A stretch of DNA of 64,000 nucleotides from Castanea sativa (GCF_040712315.1 NC_134013.1:38610501-38674500); one strand, 5' to 3'; counted from the stretch's first letter, positions 11,233 through 23,207 are shown. Numbers and translations are program-made. The notes: generated by a model from the sequence alone, not told the origin.

Positions 11233-11400
11233 GGTTCCAATTAGCTCAACTAGTAAAATCTCTGATGATTGTATAAAAGATCTGGGGTTCAATCACTATC
11301 TACACCAAAAACTGATTATTATCTTGGTTTGATGATAAAAAATTATCATTAAGATATAATGCAAAAGATAGAACCATATTCTTTGTTTACCCCAAAAAAA
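11233..11400 (+). mobile_element. tRNA-derived SINE, same family as 2134-2293
   Basis: It begins GGTTCCAATTAGCTCAAC (A box TAGCTCAACTAG) and has a B box GGGTTCAATCA at 11284-11294, then ACACCAAAAACTGAT... and an A-rich tail near 11391-11401. The order of blocks matches the copy at 2134. Confidence 0.75.
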
Positions 11401-11589
11401 AATTTAAAATTAAAAAGCGCCAGGAGTGGAAGTTCTAACAGTCACCAATTAATCGCATTTATCTATTTTGGTGAGTAACTTTAATGCTCAACTCACCTAC
11501 CTCTTCTTTCATCATGAATACTCTCACTAGTTAACATGTGTACCCTAAAAGGCTTTTTTTTTTTTGGTAAACAAAAAGGCTAAAAATGA

Positions 11590-11597
11590 TATAAATA
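11590..11597 (+). promoter_or_regulatory. TATA box of the LRR/extensin-like gene
   Basis: TATAAATA sits about 180 bp upstream of the first ATG, a normal spacing for a plant gene with a 5' leader of roughly 150 bp. It is the only good TATA match close upstream. Confidence 0.55.
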
Positions 11598-11768
11598 GAA
11601 AATAAAGCCCCAAATTGTAAACATAGATAAAAGTAAGAAAGATAAAAACAGGGCCCATTTTTTTTCTCTGGCCAATTAAACCCACTATTTTCTCTCTTCA
11701 ATGCTGATCCTTATTTGGACAACCTTACAAGCAAACCCATCAAGCAAGAATCTTTGTGTCCTCAACTG

Positions 11769-13067
11769 ATGAAAATGGAGAAAAGCTGGCTTCTGGCTGT
11801 TCTCCTCCTCCTTCGCTTGCATACAATTTCAACAGTAGCTTCTTTTTCTATGAGTGGAAGTGTTGGTGTTGGTGTTGGTGTTGGCAATGTAGGTGGTGGT
11901 GGTGGTGGTGGAGGTGGAGTTGGAGGTGGAGGTGTTTGGATTGGTGGTGGGATCAACAATCCAACTCCAACTCCAACTGGTTCTGGTTCTGGTTCTTCAG
12001 TTCCAGAGCTCAGCAGAGCTTACACTGCTCTCCAGGCATGGAAATCTGCAATTACAGATGATCCATTTAACATTTTAGACACTTGGGTTGGCACTGATGT
12101 GTGTTCTTACAAAGGAGTGTTTTGTTCAGATTCTCAAGAAGAGATGGATGAAACACCTGGCCCAATTGTTGCAGGTATAGATCTCAATCATGCAAATCTT
12201 CAAGGCACTCTCGTCAAGGAAGTATCTTTACTAACTGATATGTCACTACTTCACCTCAACAGCAACAGGTTTTCAGGCACACTTCCTGACACTTTCAAAG
12301 ATCTTTCCTCACTCCAAGAGTTAGACCTTAGTAACAACCTCTTCTCAGGTCCTTTCCCTATAGTTACTCTATACATTCCAAACCTCATATACTTGGACCT
12401 CAGATTCAACAAATTCTCAGGTCCACTTCCTGAAGATCTCTTCAATAAGAAACTTGATGCAATCTTTGTCAATAACAACCAGTTTGAAGGCCAACTTCCC
12501 CCAAACTTGGGGAACTCTCCAGCTTCTGTGATAAATTTAGCTAATAACAAGTTTAGTGGAAACATCCCAACTAGTTTTGGCTTCATGGGTTCTAAACTCA
12601 AGGAAATATTGTTTCTGAATAACCAACTAACAGGGTGCATTCCTGAGGGAGTTGGGCTCTTCACAGATATGCAAGTCTTGGATGTGAGCTCCAATTCATT
12701 GATGGGTCATCTGCCAGACACCATTTCTTGCCTAGAAGATATTGAGGTTCTCAATTTGGCACACAACAAACTGTCTGGGGCTCTGCCAGACCTGGTTTGT
12801 TCTCTGAGAAGCCTGTTGAATCTGACTGTTTCATACAATTTCTTTTCTGGGTTCAGCCAAGAATGCACTAAGCTGTTCTACAGGAATGTGGGCTTTGACT
12901 TCTCAGCAAATTGCATTCCTGGGAGGAACTTGCAGAGACCTCAGCCGGAATGTTCTGTGATTCCAGGAGGTGGGTTGAATTGTCTGAGAATCCCAGCTGC
13001 ACAGCCTCTTGTTTGTGGGTCACTGGGTGTAGCTTCAGACGCTAATACAACCTCCTCACCTCCATGA
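11769..13067 (+). CDS. Secreted leucine-rich-repeat protein, LRX-like (At4g06744-type)
   Basis: An uninterrupted frame of 432 codons from ATG at 11769; a second in-frame ATG at 11775 starts MEKSWLLAVLLLLRL and would give an equally good signal peptide. After the signal peptide comes a Val/Gly-rich tract (about residues 30-70) and a Pro/Thr/Ser linker. Next is an LRR N-cap region (AWKSAITDDPFNILDTWVG, DVCSYKGVFC), then about nine to ten LRRs of the plant L-x-x-N-x-F/L-S-G-x-L/I-P type, and a Cys-rich C-cap (NCIPGRNLQRPQPEC). This order matches the LRR part of leucine-rich repeat extensins, cell-wall proteins that bind RALF peptides and help control wall expansion. The Ser-Pro(n) extensin tail of true LRX proteins is missing: the protein stops about 40 residues after the C-cap. 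I therefore call it LRX-like. The role is inferred from the family. No intron is needed. Confidence 0.9.
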   Translation: MKMEKSWLLAVLLLLRLHTISTVASFSMSGSVGVGVGVGNVGGGGGGGGGVGGGGVWIGGGINNPTPTPTGSGSGSSVPELSRAYTALQAWKSAITDDPFNILDTWVGTDVCSYKGVFCSDSQEEMDETPGPIVAGIDLNHANLQGTLVKEVSLLTDMSLLHLNSNRFSGTLPDTFKDLSSLQELDLSNNLFSGPFPIVTLYIPNLIYLDLRFNKFSGPLPEDLFNKKLDAIFVNNNQFEGQLPPNLGNSPASVINLANNKFSGNIPTSFGFMGSKLKEILFLNNQLTGCIPEGVGLFTDMQVLDVSSNSLMGHLPDTISCLEDIEVLNLAHNKLSGALPDLVCSLRSLLNLTVSYNFFSGFSQECTKLFYRNVGFDFSANCIPGRNLQRPQPECSVIPGGGLNCLRIPAAQPLVCGSLGVASDANTTSSPP

Positions 13068-13693
13068 AAGAAGAGACAGAAAAGGAGAGGTTCCACTACT
13101 TGCACCGTGTATAACAGGTTGGTCATGGTTGTATGATTATTTAGTACTAGCAATTAAAATTTTGAGCTTCCTAATTTATTTCTTCACGAATTCAGTATAA
13201 TATATCCATAAATAATCAACATGCCCAGAAATTCAAGTATTTTATTAAGTCTTCTGATGGGCTTCGGGATGGAGCAGGAGTACTTTAATTTTTTTTTTTT
13301 TTTTTTTATTTCCTTTTGACTAACGTAGCAACTTAATAAATAAAATATGGAAATGGGTGTACTTGCTTCGTCACGTGAAATCTGTGTCATATGGTGATCT
13401 TTGTGCCGGAAGAATATCACGTTACTCTTTCAAGGCTCTCGCAGAATTACAGAGCTTTGATCCAAATACTTTTTTTTTTTCTTTGGGTTGAACTACTTTA
13501 GGGCCGGTTGATTTAATTAATCACATGTAGAACGGATTTAGATGGAGTCAAAATCATACATGCACACTTGCAACACAGAAAGCACAACTTATCCAGGTAA
13601 GTAGTCCTCAAATGATAATGGCAAGCAATCTGCGCGCCATAGAATTAAGTACAGCAACAGCATCATCGTCACCATTGTTAAATACAATCTCTA
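13068..13693. other. intergenic region between convergent genes
   Basis: The 3' ends of the LRR gene (+) and the acid phosphatase gene (-) face each other here. It contains AATAAA-like words (about 13335) that may serve in polyadenylation, and poly-T runs at about 13290-13307 and 13470-13480. No further gene seen. Confidence 0.5.
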
Positions 13694-15741
13694 TTAAGAT
13701 ATATAATACATTGGATTTGGGAGTTTAAAGGATCGTGTAGCCACTGCAAAGCCCAACAAGTCACTCCACTGGTCGCCAGAATTTCCATGAATCCTATAAC
13801 CTTCATGTTGCAAGTCTGATCTCTTTTCAGATTTATAGACGATTGCAGGTTTCCCCTGATCCGAAGGCCCCCTGTTTCATTTATTAGCAATCTTGAATAA
13901 GATAATTATTTGATCTACAGCTACTGTACCAGTTAATTACAGTAACAAATTTGAAAATATTGGTGGTTATTCAATTACAGGTTCTTTCATACACGCTGTT
14001 TATTCTGTATATGTATTGCAAAATGGCTTGGTACCTCAAGATAAGCCTCTCCCAATTGGTGAACCCTGCATATAGAAGATTTTTCTCTGTGGCATTCCTT
14101 TGATATTCACTCCTCCCAGTTAGCAGAAATATCTTAAAACCCAGCTGTTTGAGTTCTTTGTATAAACTCAAACTTGCAGGTAATGCGGGGGCCTCAGCCA
14201 AATCCACCCAAGAATCGAAAGATTCCTCATCGAAAGTCTCTGATCTACACAGAAAACAAGATTTTGTAATTTCTTTGTTCTACAAATCAAGCAACTGCAC
14301 AATCCAATCAATAACTCAAAAGCAGTATCTCAGTAAAGGTTGATGCAGGGAAAGCGATGAGCTGTGATATGAATTACAACTAAATGGGATGCAAGTTGCT
14401 TAACATAAATTGAAAAGTGGTTAGGCTGCATCTCTGCAAAGAACACACAGTTTTCAAGAAAAACTTTATTTATACAAAGTTTTCAAGGCTTATTTCATTC
14501 ACGTACAAAAGCTTAATACAAATGAGAGCCTAATCTGCTATTTATACAAGCTGCACTATTCTAGCAGCCACTGGGTTGGCTCGATTAAAGACTTAATCGG
14601 CTTGGTAATAGGAAATCTAACCAACCAACATACTAACTAAAACTGAGTACAAATGGATCTAAGTGATTGCTGTTGCAATAACAGTCTTTAACCCACTGTT
14701 TGGACACAAGCAACTATTGCTAACGGTTTTGTGTTCAGGTACAAATGTAAAACAACTACTTACATGCCCTTCATCAAATGTTCCATCACATAATTTACCA
14801 CGTTTTTGGAAGTGTGGTACAATTTTTAGTACTATTGTTATTTTTGTTCTTCCTCTACTTTTTTTTTTTTTTGGTTCCCTTAAATTCGATTATATTACTC
14901 TTTCTTACCCGTGCATTAATGGCTCTTCTATGAGCATGCCCAAACGGGAGTTGGAGCCTACAAACTAGAAAACGGGCAGAGTGAGATGCATTTCTTGTTA
15001 TTAAGCCTGGTGTTCTCAAGGACATGTTGAGGTGGCATCACCAAGTTTTATATGGTTGCTACTTCAGAAGAACAAAATTACATTGCAACTCTCAGAAGTA
15101 ATTATTGGTACATACACATACAGTAAGAGTTGGGTACAGAATTACAGGCTCCAGTTGTAGAATTCATTCAAAACTAATAAAGTAGCATCTTCCTAAGTTT
15201 AAAACGAAGCAAATGAAAATCCCATATCATTTTAGATTTTAAACACAAATTAATTTGCAATCAGAAATAGAAAACAAACAAAGAGCAGTAAATAAATACT
15301 AAAGTAGCATTTGATGATCTAACAATTCGACAAAAAAAATAAAAAATCATCAATCTATAATCCATTAATCCAACGGCTAATAAGGACTTACCCGAAGCCG
15401 ATGAGCTGGTAGTAGGGCAAGTTGGAGAGCAAAGTCTCATCGATATCGAAAACCCACCCGTCGCTTCCGCTATCGGAAATCTCAACGGTCTTCGCAAACG
15501 TCAGCGAGTTCTCCGCCACGACCTCCGAGTCGTACCGGTACCGGTCTCCGGTCATGTAGTCCTGCACGAATTGCACGCACCTCGCCGGAACGGTTGACCA
15601 GTAACCGGCGTCATTTGTCTCGACGGAGAACCTCCAGCTTTCGCAGTATACATCGTCGTCTACGCGGATCTTGCGGTGGTCGGAGACGATTTCTCCGGTG
15701 GTGGAAATCAGGTAGAGGAGGATAGGGAGGAGGTAGGCCAT
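13694..15741 (-). CDS. Acid phosphatase, HAD superfamily (class IIIB / vegetative storage protein type)
   Basis: Three exons on the minus strand, inferred from protein match and splice sites: 15741-15392, 14244-14035 and 13871-13694, giving 245 residues. The introns (14245-15391 and 13872-14034) start GT and end AG on the coding strand and keep the frame across both junctions. Residues 1-20 form a signal peptide (MAYLLPILLYLIS). HAD motif I is WVFDIDETLLSN (two catalytic aspartates), motif II is FLLTGR, and the motif IV region is GNSGDQWSDLLG. The C-terminus FKLPNPMYYIS is the hallmark ending of plant class IIIB acid phosphatases. These are secreted or vacuolar enzymes that release phosphate from organic esters; some family members act mainly as nitrogen stores. 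All expected catalytic residues are present, so the gene looks functional. The length is normal for the family. Confidence 0.92.
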
Positions 15742-16149
15742 TGGTATTGATGGAAAAGCGAGAAAGTTATGCGTTGGGATATGATATCTCTGGTTTCATT
15801 CAAAGATCGACAAGTGTTGTTGTTGTTGTTGACCCTCCAGCTTTGGATAATATTACACGCTTACATGACGATGACTGGGTTTATGACAAAAGGAGGCCAT
15901 TGGGCCAAATTAATTAAATCACGCTGAAATGGCAGCAGCAACTGCAACCGCTCAAACATGTTATCGAATGGGCCACTAGCCTAGCCCAACCATTTTAAAC
16001 CTACCCCATTGCTCTTTAATTCTGCTCCCTCCTCAATTGCTTTTACGTCACCTTACAGGGCTTCATCTTACTCTCAATTAATTGTGTTCCTCGACCTATC
16101 ATTTCAGCCATTCTTCGTTACCCTACAGGCCTACACTTTCTTCTGCCGC
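15742..16149. other. upstream region of the acid phosphatase gene
   Basis: It holds the 5' leader and promoter of the minus-strand gene, including a (TTG)n stretch near 15817-15831. I do not see an unambiguous TATA box. Confidence 0.4.
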
Positions 16150-16410
16150 TTTTTTGGTTTTTAGTTTTTAATTTTTATGTATAATTTTATTTTATTTTTT
16201 CACTTTTTTATAGTATAAATATACCTTGTATATATTCAGGTTTTAACAAAAAATTAAATAAACTAATGTCAACTTAGATTGAGGTTGACATCAACTTATT
16301 TAATTTTTTGCTTAAAATGTACCAAAATATACTTGTACATTAAAAAAAAAATTAACTTTTAAAAAGTTGTAGATAAAAACTAGAAATTAAAAACTTGTCA
16401 AATAAAAATT
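16150..16410. mobile_element. foldback MITE
   Basis: A strong internal hairpin pairs 16248-16273 with 16284-16309 (AAATTAAATAA...ATGTCAAC with GTTGACAT...TTATTTAATTT). Outer arms of the TTTTTAGTTTTTAATTTT type pair with AAAAACTAGAAATTAAAAA. No coding capacity. Confidence 0.6.
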
Positions 16411-16545
16411 AGGCACACAGACGGGTAGGTAAAGTGAAAACGAAGCTAAACACAGGTGAGTAAAGTATTAAGTTTTGAATCACAAATAGACAAAATGAAA
16501 ACAGGTCTAACTACAAGTTACAAGTGGGTTTACTATAATTTTCTC

Positions 16546-16584
<39 letters not shown>
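16546..16584. repeat. (ATT)n microsatellite
   Basis: About 13 uninterrupted ATT triplets. Confidence 0.95.
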
Positions 16585-16585
<1 letters not shown>

Positions 16586-16901
16586 AACAAATACCAATAA
16601 AATGTACTAACTTGTTCTAAAAACATATTTTTGATGTCAAAATAAAAGTAACTAACCTCAATTAAAGGTTTCCACACTTTAGCTTCAGCCTCAAAAGGTC
16701 GAGTAATTGGATTCTACACAAATCCACTCAAATTCTTATAAAGGCCATGATTTGCATGGAAATTAGCTTTCAAAGTTTTGATGCAATTTATTATATCACT
16801 TTTTTCAATTGCATAACTGAATTCTTCAGAACATTTTTAAGACATATTTGCAAAAGTATGAGAACTAAATGTTTGATTGGGCCTATTTCCATTGTTTTTT
16901 A

Positions 16902-17531
16902 TGGGGACATTTTCAACTTGAAAAGCATTTGTAAACGAAAGGCTAAGAAGAGCAGACGGACTCCATAAGGTTGTCGGCCTTAAGGTGACGTAGGATCCTT
17001 AATAAGCTGACGACACTAACAAGATGGGCGATGATAAGGCCAACGGCTATGTCTCGTACTGATGGGAAGAAATAAAGTGGCGACGGGAGGTCAAGACCGA
17101 CAGGTTGGGTAGGCCGACGATTCCAGCATGGCTACGCGTGGTCCCCATGCATGCTAGTATGGAAATGCCTTGCGCATCACGTACCAAGGCCTTATTACGT
17201 ATCTTTCTCATATGGAAAAACACCCTATGATCATGAAAACCCTAATACTAAATATCCTCCATAAGGAAAGATGCCCACTTTTGGCGGATCTCTATTCACT
17301 ACTCACCACTATATAAACACTAGACCCCCTCTTTTCTCAGGTACGCAGAAAATCCCTAGCTCTCACACTATAGAGTTCTTTGAGATTTTTCATTCACTAA
17401 CTTGACCTTCGGAGGATTCTTGGCCGATACCACACTAGTGCCTTCTGTTTGGTCCATCTATTCTTATTTCATAGGTACCCACTGGAGCGCTTTGGAGTCT
17501 ACAACTCACTAACGATTTCAGCATATCATCA
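16902..17531 (+). repeat. 5' LTR of element 1
   Basis: 630 bp, TGGGGACA...ATCATCA. A TATATAAA promoter box lies at about 17310-17317, followed by a pyrimidine-rich tract. Its 3' edge is defined by the primer-binding motif. Confidence 0.92.
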
Positions 17532-17582
17532 ATTGGCGCCGTCTGTGGGAATCCAACAACAATTCTAAGACAAAAGAGTTGC

Positions 17583-18516
17583 ATGGTCCAAACGCGTTCA
17601 ATAGCTACCATCAACCAGGAAACAAGGAATCCAACCAACACCCTGGAAAGGCAAGTGCAAACCCTGGCTGATGCGGTAGAGCGACTCACCCAATGTAACT
17701 AGGAGTTGGAACAACAACTGAACCAAAGGAACAGGCGACACTAGGAAGGCCCTTACGACAAACGAGATATCGACAAGCAAAATGTTAGTCACCTACCTAC
17801 AGGGGCAGGCAAGAGAGGGAAGACCAAGAAGAGAGCAACGTGCCCAGCAAAAGGGACAATCTAGAAGACACTAGTTGTCCCTCCGAAATAGAAGTCAATG
17901 CGATGCGCTGGTCCACCAGACTGACTCCCCTTTCACCACCGAGGTCAAATCTTTCCCCCTTCTAGCAAAGTTTTGGATGCCGCAAGTGGAAACATACAAC
18001 GGGTCAAGGGATCCACTCAACCACCTGGAGTCATTCAAAACACTTATGCACCTACAAGGAGCGTCAGATGAGATTATGTGTAGGGCGTTCCTTACCACGC
18101 TGAAGAGGCCGGCAAGGGTATGGTTCGGCAAGCTCACCCCAAACACAGTCTACACCTTCAAAGAATTGAACAGGTACTTTGTTACACACTTCATCAGAAA
18201 GCAAAGACACAGACGGTCCTCCGAGACCATACTAAACATCAAACAACGAGAAGACGAAATCTTGAGGTCGTACATCACCCGCTTCAACAAAGAGGCCCTC
18301 CTAATTGATAAAGCCAATAATAAGGTTCTTGTCATTGCCTTCATTAGTGGACTAAAAAGAGAAAAGTTCCTATTCTCCATCAACAAGAACGACCCAAAAA
18401 TGATGGCTGAAGCGTTATACAAGGCCACAAAGTACATGAATGCTGAGGATGCAATGATAGCGCGGGGAGACGAACCAAGGAAGAGAGAAAGACAAGATGA
18501 CCCTCGCCCAGACTGA
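17583..18516 (+). pseudogene. gag of element 1
   Basis: It starts ATG at 17583 in a coiled-coil-like segment (QVQTLADAVERLTQ), hits a stop near 17699, shifts frame, and continues as a long frame at 17875-18516. That part contains the plant Ty3/gypsy capsid core (retrotrans_gag): YNGSRDPLNHLESF, then RVWFGKLTPN and SYITRFNKEAL. In an intact element this would form the cytoplasmic virus-like particle. The nucleocapsid zinc knuckle that should follow (about 18530-19000) is scrambled. Confidence 0.85.
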
Positions 18517-19096
18517 GGGAGGAAGTCGGCCTGAACAAACAACAAAAGAGACGACAGGAGGTCAAGGCCCCCGTCTAGGAGAACAACAAACTTCCCTCCC
18601 CTAAACGCCCTGCTAGATCAAGTCCTCATGCAGATAAGGGACGACGTGGCATTAACTTGGCTGGAAAAGTTGAAGGGCGACCCAAACAAAAGACCCAAAA
18701 ACAAGTACGGTCACTTCCACCATCGAATGTTATGACCTCAAGCAGTAGATTGAGGCCTTCATCAAACAAGGGAAGTTGCAGCGGTTTGTCAGAAATAAGG
18801 AAGATCCACCAAAGGACCCTAAGCCCCATCTACAGGCTGAAGAGAGACCCAAACTCCCACTTGGAGAGATAAGGGTAATAGTAAGAGGGAGCACCATGGT
18901 GGGATCATCTAAGAAGGTGAGGAAAACATACCTCCGTATGGTACAGAGCGTCTAGATCTCCGGACGACCCCTTAAGGCAACCAAGCTTGACAACCCAACC
19001 ATCAGCTTCACAGAGGAAGATGCCAGGCAACTACATCATCCTCATGATGACACCTTCGTTATCAACTTATCCATCGTAGATTTCAATACTTGACGG

Positions 19097-19495
19097 GTGT
19101 TGGTAAATAACGAAAGCTCAGCAGACATCCTCTACTACCCTGCGTTCCAGCAGATGAGGGTCAACCAAAAGCATTTCCTACCCTCAGACACACCCTTGGT
19201 AGGGTTTGGTTGCACCAAAGTCTATCTTGTAAGGACCATCACTTTGCCTGTGACCATTAGGACATACCCTCAACAGCTCACCAAGGAGGTCAACTTCCTC
19301 GTCATTGATTACTCCTCTGCCTATAACGCCATCATTGGGTGTCCCATTCTTAACACGTGGCAAGCGGCGGCCACATCTACATACCACCAACTAGTGAAGT
19401 TTCCAAAGGAGTACAAGATAGAAGAAGCACGAGGAGACCAAATGGTTGCTCGAGAATGCTACGTAGCAATGCTTGAAATGGACGATCACCTGTAA
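19097..19495 (+). pseudogene. retropepsin-type protease of element 1, active site lost
   Basis: The conserved segment VLVNNESSADILYY corresponds to the family's V-L-V-D-N-G-S-S-A-D-I-L. The catalytic aspartate is now asparagine (codon 19106-19108) and the active-site glycine is glutamate, both single-step G-to-A type changes. The flap and later hydrophobic strands (FLVIDYSSAYNAIIGCPIL) are intact. The domain would normally cleave Gag-Pol. Confidence 0.85.
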
Positions 19496-19558
19496 GCTTT
19501 AAACATTGAAGAAAGGAAGGTCATTGTCGAACCAGTAGAGGATTCAGAAGAAATCTCC

Positions 19559-20836
19559 TTGGATGATGACGCTCCTGACCAAATTACTTGGATTGGCACA
19601 CAAGCCAACCCTTCAGTCCGAAGGGAGCTTGCACTCTTCCTCAAAAGCAATCAAGACATTTTCGCATGGAGCCACGAGGACATGCCAGGCATCAGTCCTA
19701 GCACCATGGTGCATAAACTCAACGTATGCCCGTCTTTCCCCTCGGTCTGGCAAAAGAAGAAGGTCTTCACTTAAGAAAGGGACAAGGTCATAGCTAAAGA
19801 GGTACGCAAGCTACTGGAAGCAAATTTCATTAGGGAAGTCTACTACCCTGAGTGGCTGGCCAGCGTGGTCATGGTAAAAAAAGCAAACATCAAGTGGAGA
19901 ATGTGCGTAGACTTCACCGACCTGAACAAAGCATGCCCAAAGGAAAGCTATCCCCTTCCATGTATTGACCTCCTCATGGACTCTACAGCGGGTCATCAGT
20001 TATTAAGTTTCATGGACACCTATTCCGAGTACAATCAGATCAGGTTGAATGAAGGGGACCAAGAGAAGAGCTTATTTGTCACAAGCTAGGGACTCTTCTA
20101 CTACAAAGTCATGTCATTTGGTCTAAAGAATACAGGGGCAACATACCAAAGACTTGTAAACAAGATGTTCGCCTAACAGATAGGTCGAAATATGGAAGTA
20201 GACGTAGACGACATGCTTGTAAAAAGCCCGAAGGAGGCTAGCCACTTAGATAACCTTCGCGAAACATTCGACACCCTTCACCCCCATGACATAAAGCTTA
20301 ATCCTAACAAATATGTATTTGGTGTAGCGTCAGGGAAATTCTTGGGCTTTATGGTGTCACAACATGGTGTAAAGGCTAATCTTGATAAAGTTCGGGCAAT
20401 ATTAGAGATGGCCCCTCCAAAGACCGTCAAAGAGGTGCAAAGCCTGAATGGTAGGGTTGCAGCCCTTAACAGGTTTGTCTCCAGAGCAACGGATAAGTGT
20501 CTACCCTTCTTCAAGGTACTATGGAAAGCTTTCGAGTGGACCGATAAGTGCCAAAAGGCTTTTGAAAAGCTGAAGTCCTACCTCACATCTCCCTCGCTGC
20601 TTAGCCTATTCAAACATGGGGAAGAGCTCTCCCTTTACTTAGTCGTATCCCAAATGGCCGTTAGTTCCACTCTGGTGTGGAAGGAAAATCGAGTACAAGT
20701 ACCTGTCTACTACACCAGCCGGGCGCTGCAAAGAGCAAAGGGACGATACCCCCCAATGGAGAAGCTGGCCTTTGCACTGATCACAGCCGCACGAAAACTC
20801 AGACCGTACTTCCAAGCGCATACCATAATGGTGTAA
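19559..20836 (+). pseudogene. reverse transcriptase and RNase H of element 1
   Basis: The palm motifs are visible: WRMCVDFTDLNKACPKESYPLP (RT motif with catalytic D), then YYKVMSFGLKNTGATYQRL. The catalytic Y-V-D-D box has become D-V-D-D (20201-20212). The connection and first RNase H follow (KFLGFMVSQHGVKAN, VPVYYTSRALQ..., YPPMEKLAFALITAARKLRPYF). Stops interrupt at about 19772, 20087 and 20174. In a live element this unit copies the RNA into cDNA in the cytoplasm. Confidence 0.9.
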
Positions 20837-20860
20837 ACCTACAAGCCGTTACGGAAGGCA

Positions 20861-21433
20861 ATGGAGGCAGTCGGACCGCTAGTCCTATGGGTAGTAGAGC
20901 TTGGTGAGTTCAATGTTCAATACCGACCCCGAACTGCAATCAAAGCACAGGCGCTAGCTGATTTTGTTGCAAAGTTTATGACAGGAGAAGTTGAAGAGGA
21001 AGAACCAACGGCATGGATGGTGTGGACAGACAGATCGTCTAATTAATGGGTAGGTGGAGCTGAGGTTCTATTACAAACACCAGAAGGAGATACAGTAAAA
21101 TGTACGGTCCGCCTCCAATTCTCAACAACCAACAATGAGGCAAAATATGAAGTGGTCCTCTCGAGCATCGATATAGCTAAAGTAGAAAGGGCCACGTCAG
21201 CAATCGTGCATTGTGACTCGTAGGTTGTGGTTGGACACATCACCGAAAACTATGTGGCAAAAGGAGAACGGATGAAAAAATACCTAAGGTTGGTCAAGAA
21301 CAAGATAGGACATGGGTTTATAGTTAAGTTCGTACAAATCCCAAGGAAGGAAAACAAGCAAGCAGACCGATTGGCAAAGGCTACGTCCGCGGAGTATACG
21401 GACACCGCTGGTAAGGTATTTTCCTTCGTTTAA
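20861..21433 (+). pseudogene. second (archaeal-like) RNase H of element 1
   Basis: Hallmarks are WTDRSSN (normally D-G-S/A), FSTTNNEAKYEVVL, a degraded S-Q-V-V-V-G with CAG changed to TAG (about 21221), and the C-terminal PRKENKQADRLAK. This extra RNase H is the feature that marks the Tat lineage. Two internal stops (about 21043 and 21221) and loss of the glycine in the first motif make it inactive. Confidence 0.85.
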
Positions 21434-21454
21434 TACACCCCTACCATTGACAAG

Positions 21455-22680
21455 TTGGAAGCACAGGTCATCTCTCTAGGGAGAGACTGGACGACGCCTA
21501 TCATGTCCTACCTCAAAGATGGGACATTGGCAGAAGATTGCAACGCTTTCCATAGACTAAAGGCATGTTTCGTAATGATTAGGAACGTCCTTTACAAAAG
21601 GGGTTTCTCCCGTCCTTACCTAAGGTGTCTGGCCCCTGACGAAGCCTACTATGTCATGAGAGAAGTGCACGAAGGAATATGCGGGAACCACTTGAAGGCA
21701 TGCTCCCTAGTTCACAAGCTGGTACGGGCTGGATACTATTGGCCCATTATGCAGAAGGACACCCAATCCTACGTAAGGGCATGTGACAGGTGCCAGCACT
21801 TTAGTAATATCATACAACAACCCACAGAGGAACTCACACCAATGAGTGCCCCTTGGTCGTTCGCCCAGTGGAGGTTGGATATAATGGGACTGTTCCCTCC
21901 TGCCGTATGGCAGCTCAAGTTCCTCGTCGTAAGGATCGACTACTTTACTAAATAGGTTGAGGCAGAACCACTGGCTACTATCACAGAGAAAAGTGTCCGA
22001 AGTTTCGTCTGGAAGAACATCATTTGCCACTTTGAAATTCCCAAGGTCTTCGTCTTTGACAATGGCAAACAATTCGACAATGATGCCTTTAGAGACTTTT
22101 GCCAACAGTTGGGAATCAAGAACCACTACTCCTCTCCCGCTCATCTCTAGGCCAACGGATAGGTTAAAGTAACAAACCGATCCTTGCTCAAGATGGTCAA
22201 GACTCGGCTTGAGGGGGCAAAGGGTATATGGCCAGATGAGTTATCCAGTGTCCTTTGGGCATATAAAACAATGACTCGCACACCTACAGGAGAGACACCT
22301 TACCACCTAACGTACAGACAAGAGGCCATCATCCCTGCTGAGATAGGAATGACGAGCTATCGAGTATCCCACCATGGCCATAAAAAGAATGAAGAAGGAT
22401 TGTGCCTCTAGTTAGACCTCCTTGACGAGGTCTGAGCGACGGCAGAACAAAGGATGGCTCGTTATCAAGACCTAATGGCAAAACACTACAATACCAAGGT
22501 CAGACCTTGTCATTTCAAGATTAGAGATCTGGTCTTGAGGAAGGTAACAACAGCCACCAAAGGTCCCTTACAAGGCAAGCTAGGCCCCAATTAGGAGGGA
22601 CCTACTACTTGGTAACCCTCAACGGGCAGAAGCTTCATCACCCGTGGAACACTGAGCACCTGAGGAAATATTATCAGTAG
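21455..22680 (+). pseudogene. integrase of element 1
   Basis: An H-H-C-C zinc domain is visible (EVHEGICGNHLKA...CDRCQHFS), then the DDE core with the block LDIMGLFPPA, a degraded FTK-stop-VEAEPL (TGG to TAG, about 21953), and VFDNGKQFDNDAFRDFC (second D). The third-motif region and C-terminal chromo-less tail (RPCHFKIRDLVLRKV, GKLGPN) follow with further stops. A live integrase would insert cDNA into chromosomes. Confidence 0.88.
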
Positions 22681-23207
22681 TGGTCGGATGCAGCTTATGT
22701 TATCATTTATTTTTCTTATGTTATCTTTTCTTTTTAAATTTCTATTGATTTTAAACATCAAAAGATGTTGGACAGACGACCACGGATACCGACGGGTACC
22801 TGGTCCTCAAGAATCTACCTAAATCCTACCTACGAGGTGGATGGCAACCACAGATAACTGACGGGTAGAATGGAATACCAAAAACCCACGTATGGCAAAG
22901 GCATATTCCAACAAGCAAATAAAACTAAATACAAATGGTGGATATAAAAAGAGAAAGACAGTAGATAAAAAGCCCATAGAGGGTAAAATGTTTACATCAA
23001 AGCCCAAAAACGAAGGGGCACTCACTATTGTCTAAAAAGTAAGACAAAATACTGAAGTACAAGTCAAAAGTTAATAACTAGGACAAAGGAACATCCGAGG
23101 CAGTCTGGTTCACAATGTTTTGGCCACCCTCAGCAGACTGGTCCATAGCAGACGAGACCTTCAGGATTAGGCTGGGCAAGGACCACACCATCGTCCTTCG
23201 GCTCTTG
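22681..23207. other. 3' spacer of element 1
   Basis: Noncoding sequence between integrase and the antisense frame, with no recognisable domain on either strand. Confidence 0.5.

Noticed and set aside
11756..12694. Other-frame open frames over the LRR gene
   Set aside because: Shadows of the real gene; Gly/Pro/Trp runs come from GGTGGT repeats read in other frames.
14663..14968. 101-residue frame inside the acid phosphatase intron
   Set aside because: Lies entirely in intron 1, has no recognisable domain, and includes a poly-T stretch.
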